A stretch of DNA of 64,000 nt from the NCBI RefSeq assembly GCF_020164495.1, contig NZ_JAIQYZ010000001.1, positions 744,001 to 808,000 of the forward strand. Direction: 5' to 3'. The position numbers and the translations under genes are program-made. Source of the DNA: Psychroflexus lacisalsi (GTDB lineage Bacteria; Bacteroidota; Bacteroidia; Flavobacteriales; Flavobacteriaceae). The notes beneath the pieces are model-generated. The model saw nothing but the letters and a program-made list of their open reading frames with translations. It searched no databases and was not told the DNA's origin. Each line of letters opens with the position of its first letter. The first letter of the stretch is position 1. Positions 23,692 through 31,898 of the stretch are shown here, one piece after another.

Positions 23692-24177
23692 TTATGATTT
23701 TTCTTTTGGTATAAATTCTAAGGCCGCTCCATTAATACAGTGTCTTTTCCCTGTAGTTTCTTTCGGCCCATCATCAAATATATGCCCTAGATGACCCCCG
23801 CAATCACCGCAAAGCAATTCTGAACGTTGATAACCCAGTTTTCTGTCAGAACTGAAAGCTAAACTATTTTCCACGGCTCTATCGAAGCTAGGCCAACCTG
23901 TACCGCTGTCAAACTTGTGTTCGGTTTCATAAAGTTCATTACCGCATGCAGCACAAACAAAAACGCCAGGTTGTTTAATATCATTTAGTGGACTAGAGAA
24001 GGGTCTTTCGGTTTCAGCTTTTCTTAAAATTCTGAATTCCTGATTCGTAAGCTCGGCTTTCCATTTGCTTTCTGTTTTTTGAATTTTATACTCTTCAGCG
24101 TTTTCTTTATCTTGTTGGGCTTCGGATTTACAAGAGATGAATACAAGAGCAAGGATTAAAATTGATATCTTTTTCAT
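23692..24177 (-). CDS. msrB: Peptide-methionine (R)-S-oxide reductase, lipoprotein
   Basis: Second MsrB, about 161 aa, carrying an SPII signal (MKKISILILALVFISC, Cys16), so it is predicted in the periplasm or on the envelope. Zinc Cys pairs (CAAC, CGDC) and the catalytic Cys in GKRHCINGA are present, but the resolving position reads SGTGWPSF, with Thr instead of Cys. It would therefore need an external reductant or another Cys. The open frame extends 15 codons upstream, but the ATG at 24177 starts a proper signal peptide. It precedes the cytosolic msrB by 5 bp. Confidence 0.9.
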   Translation of the reverse strand: MKKISILILALVFISCKSEAQQDKENAEEYKIQKTESKWKAELTNQEFRILRKAETERPFSSPLNDIKQPGVFVCAACGNELYETEHKFDSGTGWPSFDRAVENSLAFSSDRKLGYQRSELLCGDCGGHLGHIFDDGPKETTGKRHCINGAALEFIPKEKS

Positions 24178-24269
24178 TTTGAATTTTTTAAAAGTTAAAG
24201 TTAATAAAGTATGACTATACAATTGTCACAAATCAATCACATCTAAAATCAAATGTTCTATTTTATGTT

Positions 24270-24277
24270 TAGTTTTG
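24270..24277 (+). promoter_or_regulatory. Candidate -7 promoter box (TAGTTTTG)
   Basis: Exact TAnnTTTG element ending 15 bp before the ATG of the M48 lipoprotein gene, in the 115-bp region divergent from msrB. The predicted 5' leader is only about 10-13 nt. Confidence 0.5.
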
Positions 24278-24292
24278 GTAAAAATTTATATT

Positions 24293-25114
24293 ATGGCTAA
24301 GCTCAAATTTTATACCAGTTTTCTAATTTTATTCATCATTGTTGTTGGTTGTGGACAAAACCCTTTCACGGGGAAAAGTACTTTAGCATTGGTTCCAAAT
24401 TCTCAAATACTTCCGATGTCTTTTCAGCAATATAATCAAGTCCTTGAAGAGAGTAAAGTTATTAAAGAAGGTGAAGAAGCTCAAATGATACAAAGAGTTG
24501 GACTTAAAATAGCCAATGCTTCTGAACGTTGGTTAATGGAGAATGGTTATCCCAATTATACTGATGATTACAAATGGGAATTCAACCTTATAGATGATGA
24601 GCAGGTAAATGCGTGGGCGATGCCTGGGGGCAAAATTGCTTTCTACACTGGAATTCTTCCTATTGCCAAAACCGAAGCCGGTGTTGCTGCTATAATGGGT
24701 CATGAGGTAGCTCATGCCCTTGCTAACCATGGCCAGCAGCGTATGAGTGCAGCACAATTACAACAGGCAGCTGGCGCAGTGGGAATGATGGCTGTCGGGG
24801 ATGACCAACAAAGTCAGCAAATTTTTGCAACGGCCTACGGCATAGGGTCTCAAGTTGGTGTTATGTTACCTTTTAGTAGAAAACACGAAACTGAAGCAGA
24901 TAAAATTGGTATCAATTTGATGGCCATTGCGGGTTATAATCCAGATGAAGCAGCAGAACTTTGGAAACGCATGAAAGAGAATTCTGGAGGTGGCGGACCA
25001 CCCCAGTTTCTAAGTACGCATCCAGCTAATGATGAGCGAATTAAAAACTTGCAAAATTGGTCGAGTGATGCTAAAAAAGAAGCTGCAAAATATGGTGTGA
25101 CTTCTTTTCAATAA
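24293..25114 (+). CDS. M48-family metalloprotease lipoprotein (BepA/LoiP-like)
   Basis: Periplasmic zinc protease of about 273 aa likely involved in outer-membrane quality control. It has a lipobox (IVVGC, Cys20), then the Oma1/BepA-type N-terminus NPFTGKSTLALVP, the zinc site HEVAH (His137) within MGHEVAHALANHGQQR, the downstream ligand Glu in KHETEADKIGINLM, and the closing FLSTHPANDERI. The open frame reaches a TTG at 24275, but ATG at 24293 gives the normal lipoprotein signal. It is the first gene of a plus-strand run through to a diacylglycerol kinase-like gene. Confidence 0.93.
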   Translation: MAKLKFYTSFLILFIIVVGCGQNPFTGKSTLALVPNSQILPMSFQQYNQVLEESKVIKEGEEAQMIQRVGLKIANASERWLMENGYPNYTDDYKWEFNLIDDEQVNAWAMPGGKIAFYTGILPIAKTEAGVAAIMGHEVAHALANHGQQRMSAAQLQQAAGAVGMMAVGDDQQSQQIFATAYGIGSQVGVMLPFSRKHETEADKIGINLMAIAGYNPDEAAELWKRMKENSGGGGPPQFLSTHPANDERIKNLQNWSSDAKKEAAKYGVTSFQ

Positions 25115-25120
25115 TAAGTT

Positions 25121-26452
25121 TTGAAGTTTATTTCACTTCCCAAAGGACATAAAAAACTCATCCATGCGTGGGCTTTCTACGATTGGGCAAACTCCGTCTA
25201 TCCTTTAGTCATTAGTTCAGCCATATTTCCAATTTATTATGGAGCCCTAACTCTCATCAAAAATGACCAAGGTATTGTTATAGACGATACTGTATGGTTT
25301 CTAGGTTTTGGTTTTAATAATGATGCGCTGATAAGTTATGTTACAGGCTTAGCTTTTATAGTTATTTCTATCATGAGTCCTTTACTTGGAGGTATGGCAG
25401 ATTACATGGGTAATAAAAAGAATTTTATGAAATTCTTCAATTATCTAGGAGCCTCAGCGTGCATTGGCTTATTTTGGTTTGATCTTAATCACTTATTGTT
25501 TGGCTTAGTTTGCTACTTTTTTGGGTTGATAGGATTTTGGGGAAGTATTGTCTTCTACAATTCTTATTTACCAGATATAGCCTATAGAAATCAGCAGGAT
25601 AAAGCTTCAGCAAAAGGGTTCTCTTTGGGGTATATAGGAAGTGTCATTCTACTTATACTTTGTCTTGTTCTAATAATGTTTCATAAGTTTTTTGGATTTG
25701 AAAGTGAAGCTTTACCGACTAGAATTTCTTTTATACTTACAGGTATTTGGTGGATAGCATTTAGCCAATACACTTATGCTTATTTACCAAAAGGGAATCG
25801 AAAAGGAAATGCTAGAACTAAAGATTTACTTTTCAATGGGTTTAGAGAACTTAAGAAAACTTACAAAAAAATTAAGTCATCCTATGGGTTTGAACCTTAC
25901 TTAAGAGCATTTTTTGTTTATAGTATGGCAGTACAAACTATCATGCTGATTGCCACCTATTTTGGTGTTGGCGAAATTCAATGGGCCGAAGGAGAATCAA
26001 CCAACGGACTTATTATAAGTATTCTTTTAATTCAACTCGTTGCTATTGCTGGGGCGAATGCTGCATCAAAGCTTGCTGAACACTATGGTAACATCAATAT
26101 TTTGATTATAATTAACATCATATGGATTGGTATCTGTGTCTATGCCTTCTTTATTACACAGCCTATTCAATTTTACATCACGGCTTTTTTTGTGGGTTTG
26201 GTTATGGGAGCTATTCAGTCCTTGTCGAGGTCAACTTATTCCAAATATATCCCTGAAGATGAAAAAGACACAGCTTCCTTTTTTAGCTTTTATGAAGTCA
26301 CCGAAAAAATTGGGATCGTTATAGGAATGTTCATGTATGGTTTCATAGCTCAAGTTACAGGCAGTATCAGAAATGCTATTTTGTTTCTCATCATTTTTTT
26401 TGCAGGTGGTATTTTCTTACTTTTTAGGTTGAAATTCAAAACTAAAAACTAG
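25121..26452 (+). CDS. MFS transporter, UMF1 family
   Basis: Inner-membrane transporter of 443 aa with about 12 helices. The N-terminus (HAWAFYDWANSVYPLVI) is the signature of the UMF1/Atg22-like group, and the middle contains SLGYIGSVIL and LSRSTYSKYIPEDEKDTASFFSFYEVTEKIG, which are strongly conserved there. Its start is a TTG 6 bp after the M48 stop; no in-frame ATG precedes the conserved DWANS region. The substrate is unknown; amino-acid or metabolite efflux is an open possibility. The next gene begins 2 bp after its stop. Confidence 0.88.
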   Translation: MKFISLPKGHKKLIHAWAFYDWANSVYPLVISSAIFPIYYGALTLIKNDQGIVIDDTVWFLGFGFNNDALISYVTGLAFIVISIMSPLLGGMADYMGNKKNFMKFFNYLGASACIGLFWFDLNHLLFGLVCYFFGLIGFWGSIVFYNSYLPDIAYRNQQDKASAKGFSLGYIGSVILLILCLVLIMFHKFFGFESEALPTRISFILTGIWWIAFSQYTYAYLPKGNRKGNARTKDLLFNGFRELKKTYKKIKSSYGFEPYLRAFFVYSMAVQTIMLIATYFGVGEIQWAEGESTNGLIISILLIQLVAIAGANAASKLAEHYGNINILIIINIIWIGICVYAFFITQPIQFYITAFFVGLVMGAIQSLSRSTYSKYIPEDEKDTASFFSFYEVTEKIGIVIGMFMYGFIAQVTGSIRNAILFLIIFFAGGIFLLFRLKFKTKN

Positions 26453-26454
26453 GT

Positions 26455-27384
26455 ATGGCTTTTCTTTGGCACTTTACAGCAGTGGAATTAAAAAACACTG
26501 TTTTAGTTACCGGTACAGTTCTGAGAAATCAAACTTCTATTGATAAATCTCCCCGGTCCATATTTATTAATGCCTGGAATGTTCTTAGTTCTTATCGAAA
26601 AAAAACTTACAAAGGAAAATCTATTCGAATTGAAACGCATGCCCAAACATTTACTGTTGAAACCAATAAAAGAGGGTATTTCTTCAAAATTCTACCAATT
26701 GATAAATTGGAGGACTTTAAGGTATTTGACGAAAAACACAATCATTTAAGCATTGAACAGATACATCCCTATTATTTTAAAAACTTACCGGCTCCTGTAG
26801 AAGTGATTTCAGATATCGATGATACGGTCATTCATTCGCACACGGCTTCAGCATTAAAAAGAATATCCACCATCTTATTCAAAAGACCAAAGCGAAGGAA
26901 TAAAGTATTATTCAGCAATGTTTTACTCGATTTTTTTGATGAAAATCAATTCAGAATAGCTTATTTGTCTAAAAGCGAAAGTAATTTGTTTGGTTTAATA
27001 ACTGCGATATTTAGATTTAATGAAATTCCTTCAGGACCTCTTTTCTTAACGGCTTATTTAAAGTTTAAGTCTTTATTCAAACCGAAAAAGGGAAAGCATA
27101 AAGTTGATTTCCTGCATCATCTTATCTCAAATTTACCAGATAAAAAGTTTATTCTAATTGGTGATGATACACAGAAAGATATGGATATTTATGCTGAAAT
27201 TGTGAACGATTACAAGTCGCAGATTGTAAAGGTTTTTATTCGACAGACCAGATTTTCAATTGATCAAATTCAAAAAGAAAAGTGGAATACTCTTCAAGCA
27301 ACTGGGGTTGCCTGTACTTATTTTCAAGATGATGATGATGTAGAAGTGGAGATAGAAAACATCACAGCCCTATTAAATTTATAA
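26455..27384 (+). CDS. App1-type phosphatidate phosphatase domain protein (DUF2183)
   Basis: Protein of 309 aa with the App1 catalytic motif DIDDT in PVEVISDIDDTVIHSHT (about 120-131), YLSKSESNLFGLI, the GPLFLT segment and IGDDTQKDMDIYAEI, as in the HAD-like phosphatidate phosphatases of the DUF2183 family. The gene sits directly between a transporter and a lipid-kinase-like gene, with 2-bp gaps on both sides. Paired with the diacylglycerol kinase-like gene that follows, it would catalyse the opposite reaction on phosphatidate/diacylglycerol, which makes lipid turnover a reasonable inference. Confidence 0.86.
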   Translation: MAFLWHFTAVELKNTVLVTGTVLRNQTSIDKSPRSIFINAWNVLSSYRKKTYKGKSIRIETHAQTFTVETNKRGYFFKILPIDKLEDFKVFDEKHNHLSIEQIHPYYFKNLPAPVEVISDIDDTVIHSHTASALKRISTILFKRPKRRNKVLFSNVLLDFFDENQFRIAYLSKSESNLFGLITAIFRFNEIPSGPLFLTAYLKFKSLFKPKKGKHKVDFLHHLISNLPDKKFILIGDDTQKDMDIYAEIVNDYKSQIVKVFIRQTRFSIDQIQKEKWNTLQATGVACTYFQDDDDVEVEIENITALLNL

Positions 27385-27386
27385 GG

Positions 27387-28256
27387 ATGGAAATTCTTTT
27401 AGTTATTAATCCTATATCCGGGAACAAAAATAAAGATGGTTTCACAGATTCTGCGAAACTCATTCTCAATAAATCTGGCTTGGATTATCATATTTTTAAA
27501 ACTACAGGAAAAAACGATTGCAAGCAACTAGAGGGACTAATTGCCTCTAAGTCGCCTAAAAAAGTAATTATCGCAGGGGGTGACGGAACATTAAATATGT
27601 TTCTAAAGCCTTTGATGGAAAATAAAATTAAGGTGGGTTTTATTCCTATGGGTTCTGCTAATGGCATGGCTGAAGAACTTAATCTTGTCGATTATCCAAA
27701 AACGCTATTGCAAAAGTTTTTGGATTCTGATGACTTCAAAAAATTGGATCTACTCCAGGTGAATGGCTCTCATTTACTTCTTCATCTTGGCGATCTTGGA
27801 GCCAATGCCAATCTTGTGGCCAATTATGAAAAAGATGGAGGCAGAGGAATGTTTACTTACGCCAAACACTTCTGGTCTGAGTTTAAAAACCCTAAAAGTT
27901 TTGAGTTTGAAATTGTAACAGATCTGATGGAATATGAAAGAAAAGGGGTGATGCTAGCCCTCTGCAATGGCAGAAAGTACGGAACAGGAATTCCTCTTAA
28001 CACCATTGGTAAAATTGATGATGGCTTTTTCGAACTAGTTATAGTCAAAGCCATGGATTTCTCTGATCTTATAAAAGCTACTTTATCAAAATTTGACGAA
28101 GATTATCAAACCGAGAATCTAGAAACCATCCAGGCAAAATCTGCTACAATAAGGTTGAAAGAATCAAAATTACTTCAAATAGATGGAGAGGTTATAGGTG
28201 AGTTTAAAGAGTTGCATATTAAATTGATTCCAAAAGCTCTACATTTCATTAAATAA
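27387..28256 (+). CDS. Diacylglycerol/sphingosine kinase-family protein (YegS/DgkB-like)
   Basis: Lipid kinase-like protein of 289 aa. The N-terminal LLVINPISGNK, the ATP-binding VIIAGGDGTLNMFLKPL, the conserved IPMGSANGMAEEL and the later CNGRKYGTGIPLN are typical of the DAGK catalytic family. No membrane helix is present, so it is soluble or membrane-associated. It is the last gene of the M48-UMF1-App1 run and ends just before a strong bidirectional terminator. Its lipid substrate cannot be told from sequence. Confidence 0.88.
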   Translation: MEILLVINPISGNKNKDGFTDSAKLILNKSGLDYHIFKTTGKNDCKQLEGLIASKSPKKVIIAGGDGTLNMFLKPLMENKIKVGFIPMGSANGMAEELNLVDYPKTLLQKFLDSDDFKKLDLLQVNGSHLLLHLGDLGANANLVANYEKDGGRGMFTYAKHFWSEFKNPKSFEFEIVTDLMEYERKGVMLALCNGRKYGTGIPLNTIGKIDDGFFELVIVKAMDFSDLIKATLSKFDEDYQTENLETIQAKSATIRLKESKLLQIDGEVIGEFKELHIKLIPKALHFIK

Positions 28257-28284
28257 AAAATGCCAGCTTTTAGCTGGCATTTTT
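28255..28284. terminator. Bidirectional intrinsic terminator
   Basis: Perfect 9-bp stem ATGCCAGCT/AGCTGGCAT (28260-28268 and 28272-28280) with a TTT loop, flanked by an A-run on the left and a T-run on the right. It lies between the convergent diacylglycerol kinase-like and M1 peptidase genes and can terminate both. Confidence 0.9.
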
Positions 28285-28307
28285 AATATCAAAAATATTA
28301 AAAGTGT

Positions 28308-30632
28308 TTACTTCCCTTCCTTAAAGGCATCAAATTCACTTGGTTTATTTTCTCTTGGCCAGACGTTGTTTGAGGTATCAACATCCGCAGTTTCCTGTTT
28401 AGGGTCAACGACCATTTTAACGATTTCCTTTTCAGAAAATATTGCCTTTTTCACTTCTGAATCATTTTTTCTCCAAACTTGGACAGGATACTCAATTAAT
28501 TCTGACGTGTCGTCAGCATAGTGAAATTCAATAATTATCGGCATTACCAAACCACCTGGTTTATTGAAAGTGATTTCATAAATATGCTTAGGATGTTTCA
28601 TCTCATCTATTTCTTGCTGAGTGAAATTATCCATCAAATATTCTCTAAGTTTTGGAGCATTCTCTAATGGATCACCTTCTTTCATAGATGCTTCGAAGCT
28701 TTCACTATCTGCTGTCAATAAATATACTGCATCTTTTGTACGAGGATCATTTGCAGGATCATCAATACCATATCTTGCTAATAAAGCTTTGCCTTCAACA
28801 GTTGGATTACTAGTTATGAAATAATTCTTCACATCCTCAATGCCTATATCTACATAGTCTGTGGTGTAAAACCAGCCTCTCCAGTACCAGTCCAGATCTA
28901 CAGCGGAAGCATCTTCCATTGTTCTGAAGAAATCTTCTGGAGTAGGGTGCTTGAACATCCATCTTTGAGCAAACTTTTTGAAAGAATAATCGAATAACTC
29001 TTCACCCATCACTGTTTCTCTTAAAATATTTAAAGCTGTTGCTGGTTTTCCGTACGCATTGTTACCTAGTTGATAAACTTGTTCAGGATTAGTCATGATA
29101 GGAGAAATAATGTCTTGATTTCCTTTCATATAGTTTACAATTTTTGAAGGCTCTCCACGTCTTGAAGGGTATTTTTCATAAACCTCATTGTTTCCTTGTA
29201 ATATCTCTGGATATTTTTCTGCAAACTCTTGCTCAGATAAATACTGCATAAACGTATTAAGACCTTCGTCCATCCATCCCCACTGTCTTTCATCACTATT
29301 GACAATCATTGGAAAGAAATTATGTCCAATTTCGTGAATAATTACACTCATCATACCAAATTTAACGCGGTCTGAAATGAATCCATTTTCGTCCGGTCTT
29401 CCGTAATTCCAGCAAATCATAGGATATTCCATTCCCTGACTTTTAGCATGAACTGATATTGCCTTATGGTAAGGATATTCAAAAGTAAAGCTACTATAAG
29501 TCTCTAAAGTACTAGCAACAGCTTTTGTCGACCAGTCTTCCCAAAGTGGATTTCCCTCTTTAGGATATAGCGATACTGCCATCACATCTTTGTCTCCGAC
29601 TTTTACAGCCATCATGTCCCAGATAAACTTTCTTGAAGTCGCAAATCCAAAATCTCTGACCATATTAGCTTTGAACTCCCAAGTTTTGGTTTTGGTAGCA
29701 TTCATTCTTTCGTTTGCAATAGCTTCCTCTTCAGTAACTATAACAACAGGTTCATCGTAAGAAGTTTTCGCTTTCTCAAAACGATCTAGCATAACTTTAC
29801 TAAATACTTGGTCTCTATTTTGCAATTTACCCGTAGCATCAAGGATATGGTCTTCAGGAACTGTGATTTTTACATCATAATTTCCGAAAGGTAAAGCGAA
29901 CTCTCCACTTCCCCAGAATTGATAATTTTGCCATCCTTCCTTATCATTATAAACAGCCATTCTTGGAAAAAACTGTGCAATGACATATGCTCTGTTGTCA
30001 TCTCCTTCAAAGTATTCATAACCAGAACGACCTCCATTGATGGTATGGTTGTTAATTAAATAATCCCATTCAATTGAGAAGTCAAAAGATTCACCAGGCA
30101 TAAGAGGTTCCGCTAAATCCACTCTCATCATTGAATAATTGATAGTGTATGGAAGAACCTCACCGTTTCTGTGAACCTTTTTTATGTTGAATCCTCCATC
30201 AAAATCTGCCTTCATATGAGAATTCACAAAATTACCAGCTGGAGTAACCGGAGCAAATTCACTGCTGTTTCTCTCTTTAGCAGGACTATCTTTTGCTCTT
30301 ATATTTTGATCTAGCATCACCCATAAGTATTCTAAAGCGTCAGGTGAATTGTTGGTGTAAGTAATGGTTTCTTCACCGTAAAGTCTTGTATTTTCATCAT
30401 CCAGAGTAATGTCCATCTCATAATCAGCTGTATTCTGATAATATTGATGACCGGGGGCTCCAGAAGCAGTTCGATACACGTTTGGTGTAGCAAATTCGTC
30501 GTAGAGTTGCCTAAATTTATTCTGGTTGGTATGACCTTCCTGCTTTTCTTCTGCTTGTTCTTCTTGAGCATATCCAGATATGGAGAGCACAAAAACAGAG
30601 AGTAAAAGGCTTGTGTACTTGATTAAATTCAT
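28308..30632 (-). CDS. Exported M1-family metallopeptidase
   Basis: Zinc aminopeptidase-like protein of 774 aa with a Sec signal (SLLLSVFVLSISGYAQ). The N-terminal M1 beta-domain is followed by the gluzincin site HEIGHNFFPMIVNSDE with the third ligand Glu in WGWMDEGLNTFMQYL. The exopeptidase motif expected upstream is replaced by the region GMEYPMICW, a form usual in the large flavobacterial members. It is the last gene of a four-gene minus-strand run with a DUF6702 protein and two CarboxypepD-regulatory-domain proteins. The role is probably periplasmic peptide breakdown; its precise specificity is unknown. Confidence 0.92.
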   Translation of the reverse strand: MNLIKYTSLLLSVFVLSISGYAQEEQAEEKQEGHTNQNKFRQLYDEFATPNVYRTASGAPGHQYYQNTADYEMDITLDDENTRLYGEETITYTNNSPDALEYLWVMLDQNIRAKDSPAKERNSSEFAPVTPAGNFVNSHMKADFDGGFNIKKVHRNGEVLPYTINYSMMRVDLAEPLMPGESFDFSIEWDYLINNHTINGGRSGYEYFEGDDNRAYVIAQFFPRMAVYNDKEGWQNYQFWGSGEFALPFGNYDVKITVPEDHILDATGKLQNRDQVFSKVMLDRFEKAKTSYDEPVVIVTEEEAIANERMNATKTKTWEFKANMVRDFGFATSRKFIWDMMAVKVGDKDVMAVSLYPKEGNPLWEDWSTKAVASTLETYSSFTFEYPYHKAISVHAKSQGMEYPMICWNYGRPDENGFISDRVKFGMMSVIIHEIGHNFFPMIVNSDERQWGWMDEGLNTFMQYLSEQEFAEKYPEILQGNNEVYEKYPSRRGEPSKIVNYMKGNQDIISPIMTNPEQVYQLGNNAYGKPATALNILRETVMGEELFDYSFKKFAQRWMFKHPTPEDFFRTMEDASAVDLDWYWRGWFYTTDYVDIGIEDVKNYFITSNPTVEGKALLARYGIDDPANDPRTKDAVYLLTADSESFEASMKEGDPLENAPKLREYLMDNFTQQEIDEMKHPKHIYEITFNKPGGLVMPIIIEFHYADDTSELIEYPVQVWRKNDSEVKKAIFSEKEIVKMVVDPKQETADVDTSNNVWPRENKPSEFDAFKEGK

Positions 30633-30656
30633 AAGCTGTGGGTATTATAATTTAGA

Positions 30657-31157
30657 TTAATTGTGTAAAATGGTTTTTTTTGAAATATCCTTTTCAAGAA
30701 TAAAGCTTTTTTTAAAATTATCTGATTTAAAGTGGATCATGTTTTTTTGCTCCTGAAATAAATCTGTCAAAATTGAATTTTCTATGGTCAAGGCTTCAAA
30801 ATCTTCAAGATTTTTTACTTCTAAGAACAAATATACCATATCATCCTCATATTTTCTTCCTACGTATTCAAAAGACAGAACTTCCAATTTAGTTTCTAAA
30901 ATGAATTTATCTCGAATATATTTTTCAATGTAAAAATCTATCTCTTCGACTTCAAGAGTTGGAATAAGTTTAAATTCCTTATCATATCTCTTGTTGATCA
31001 CATTTTCAAAATCGTCTGTAAATACTCTGGAAATGATCTGGAGGCTTTTCTCCTTTTTAACATAAGTGATATCGGTAACACTAAGATAAAATTCGTGATC
31101 TGTCTGGGTTGCTGGAGTTAATGTTAACCATACCAGTAAAATTCCGAAAAACTTCAT
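30657..31157 (-). CDS. DUF6702-family exported protein
   Basis: Protein of 166 aa with a short signal (FFGILLVWLTLTPATQT) followed by the family-typical DHEFYLSVTDITYVKKEKSLQIISRVFTDDFE-type beginning. It is beta-rich with one predicted domain and no catalytic motif. Genes of this family commonly lie beside M1 peptidase genes in flavobacteria, as here (24 bp upstream of the peptidase), and the gene overlaps the preceding CarboxypepD protein by 4 bp. A chaperone or accessory role for the M1 enzyme is possible, but only from context. Confidence 0.75.
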   Translation of the reverse strand: MKFFGILLVWLTLTPATQTDHEFYLSVTDITYVKKEKSLQIISRVFTDDFENVINKRYDKEFKLIPTLEVEEIDFYIEKYIRDKFILETKLEVLSFEYVGRKYEDDMVYLFLEVKNLEDFEALTIENSILTDLFQEQKNMIHFKSDNFKKSFILEKDISKKTILHN

Positions 31158-31897
31158 TTTGTAATTTCTTTTAATTTTAGATACGCAATAGATTTTAATT
31201 TCAATTCATCGATTAAAGCTAAAGGATCATTCTTTTCTAGTGTAGTCATAGTTTGCTCATCTTCTGCGCAAAAATAAGCGAAATCATCAACATATATCCT
31301 CGGGATATTTAAGTCTTTAGTAATAAAGTCTGCAGAGACATTTCGCAACACTCTGTTTTTATTGGATTGAATAATTGCATTTGCTTTTCTTTTCCGTAAC
31401 ATTTTGGCTTCACCTGTAATTGCATAAATAAGCGGAGTGAGCATTCCTGTGCTAGCAGAATAAATCTCCCTATCTATTTTTTCTAATTGCCTTGGAACAC
31501 CAAACCCAAACTGACGCTGGTCTACAAAATTTACTTTTACCTGATCTATGTCGCTACTTAAATCCCCAGAGAGTTGATATTGATTGATAGTAACTTCAGG
31601 GAGTTCATTAATTTCGAGTTCTAAAAATATAGAGGTTTTAGCTTTTAAATTGCGTCCCTCAACCCTTAAAGTGTAGGTTTTGTGCTGTAACGAGGTGAAT
31701 AAAATAGAATCTCCGATATTAGCCCTTATTTTATACTTACCCTCCTGATTCGATATACTCCCGATTTCTTGGTTAATGTTTATAATATTTACTTGGTAAG
31801 TTTCTACCGAATCTGCGAAAATTTGGCCCTCCATGTAGGTATTCTGCGCGAAGAAAATATAAGGAAAAAGGACTAATAGATACAGGAAAGTCTTCAA
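31154..31897 (-). CDS. Exported protein with carboxypeptidase-regulatory-like domain (copy B)
   Basis: Protein of 247 aa. A signal peptide (LYLLVLFPYIFFAQ) precedes a CarboxypepD_reg-like beta-sandwich of about 80 residues (MEGQIFADSVETYQVNI, then ISNQEGKYKIRANIGD). The remaining C-terminal part is charged and helical (AKMLRKRKANAI, LALIDELKLKSIAYLKL). It has no peptidase active site. It is a tandem paralogue of the preceding gene, with 1 bp between them, and precedes the DUF6702 and M1 genes. The function is unknown; surface or periplasmic binding is conceivable. Confidence 0.75.
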   Translation of the reverse strand: MKTFLYLLVLFPYIFFAQNTYMEGQIFADSVETYQVNIININQEIGSISNQEGKYKIRANIGDSILFTSLQHKTYTLRVEGRNLKAKTSIFLELEINELPEVTINQYQLSGDLSSDIDQVKVNFVDQRQFGFGVPRQLEKIDREIYSASTGMLTPLIYAITGEAKMLRKRKANAIIQSNKNRVLRNVSADFITKDLNIPRIYVDDFAYFCAEDEQTMTTLEKNDPLALIDELKLKSIAYLKLKEITK

Positions 31898-31898
31898 A

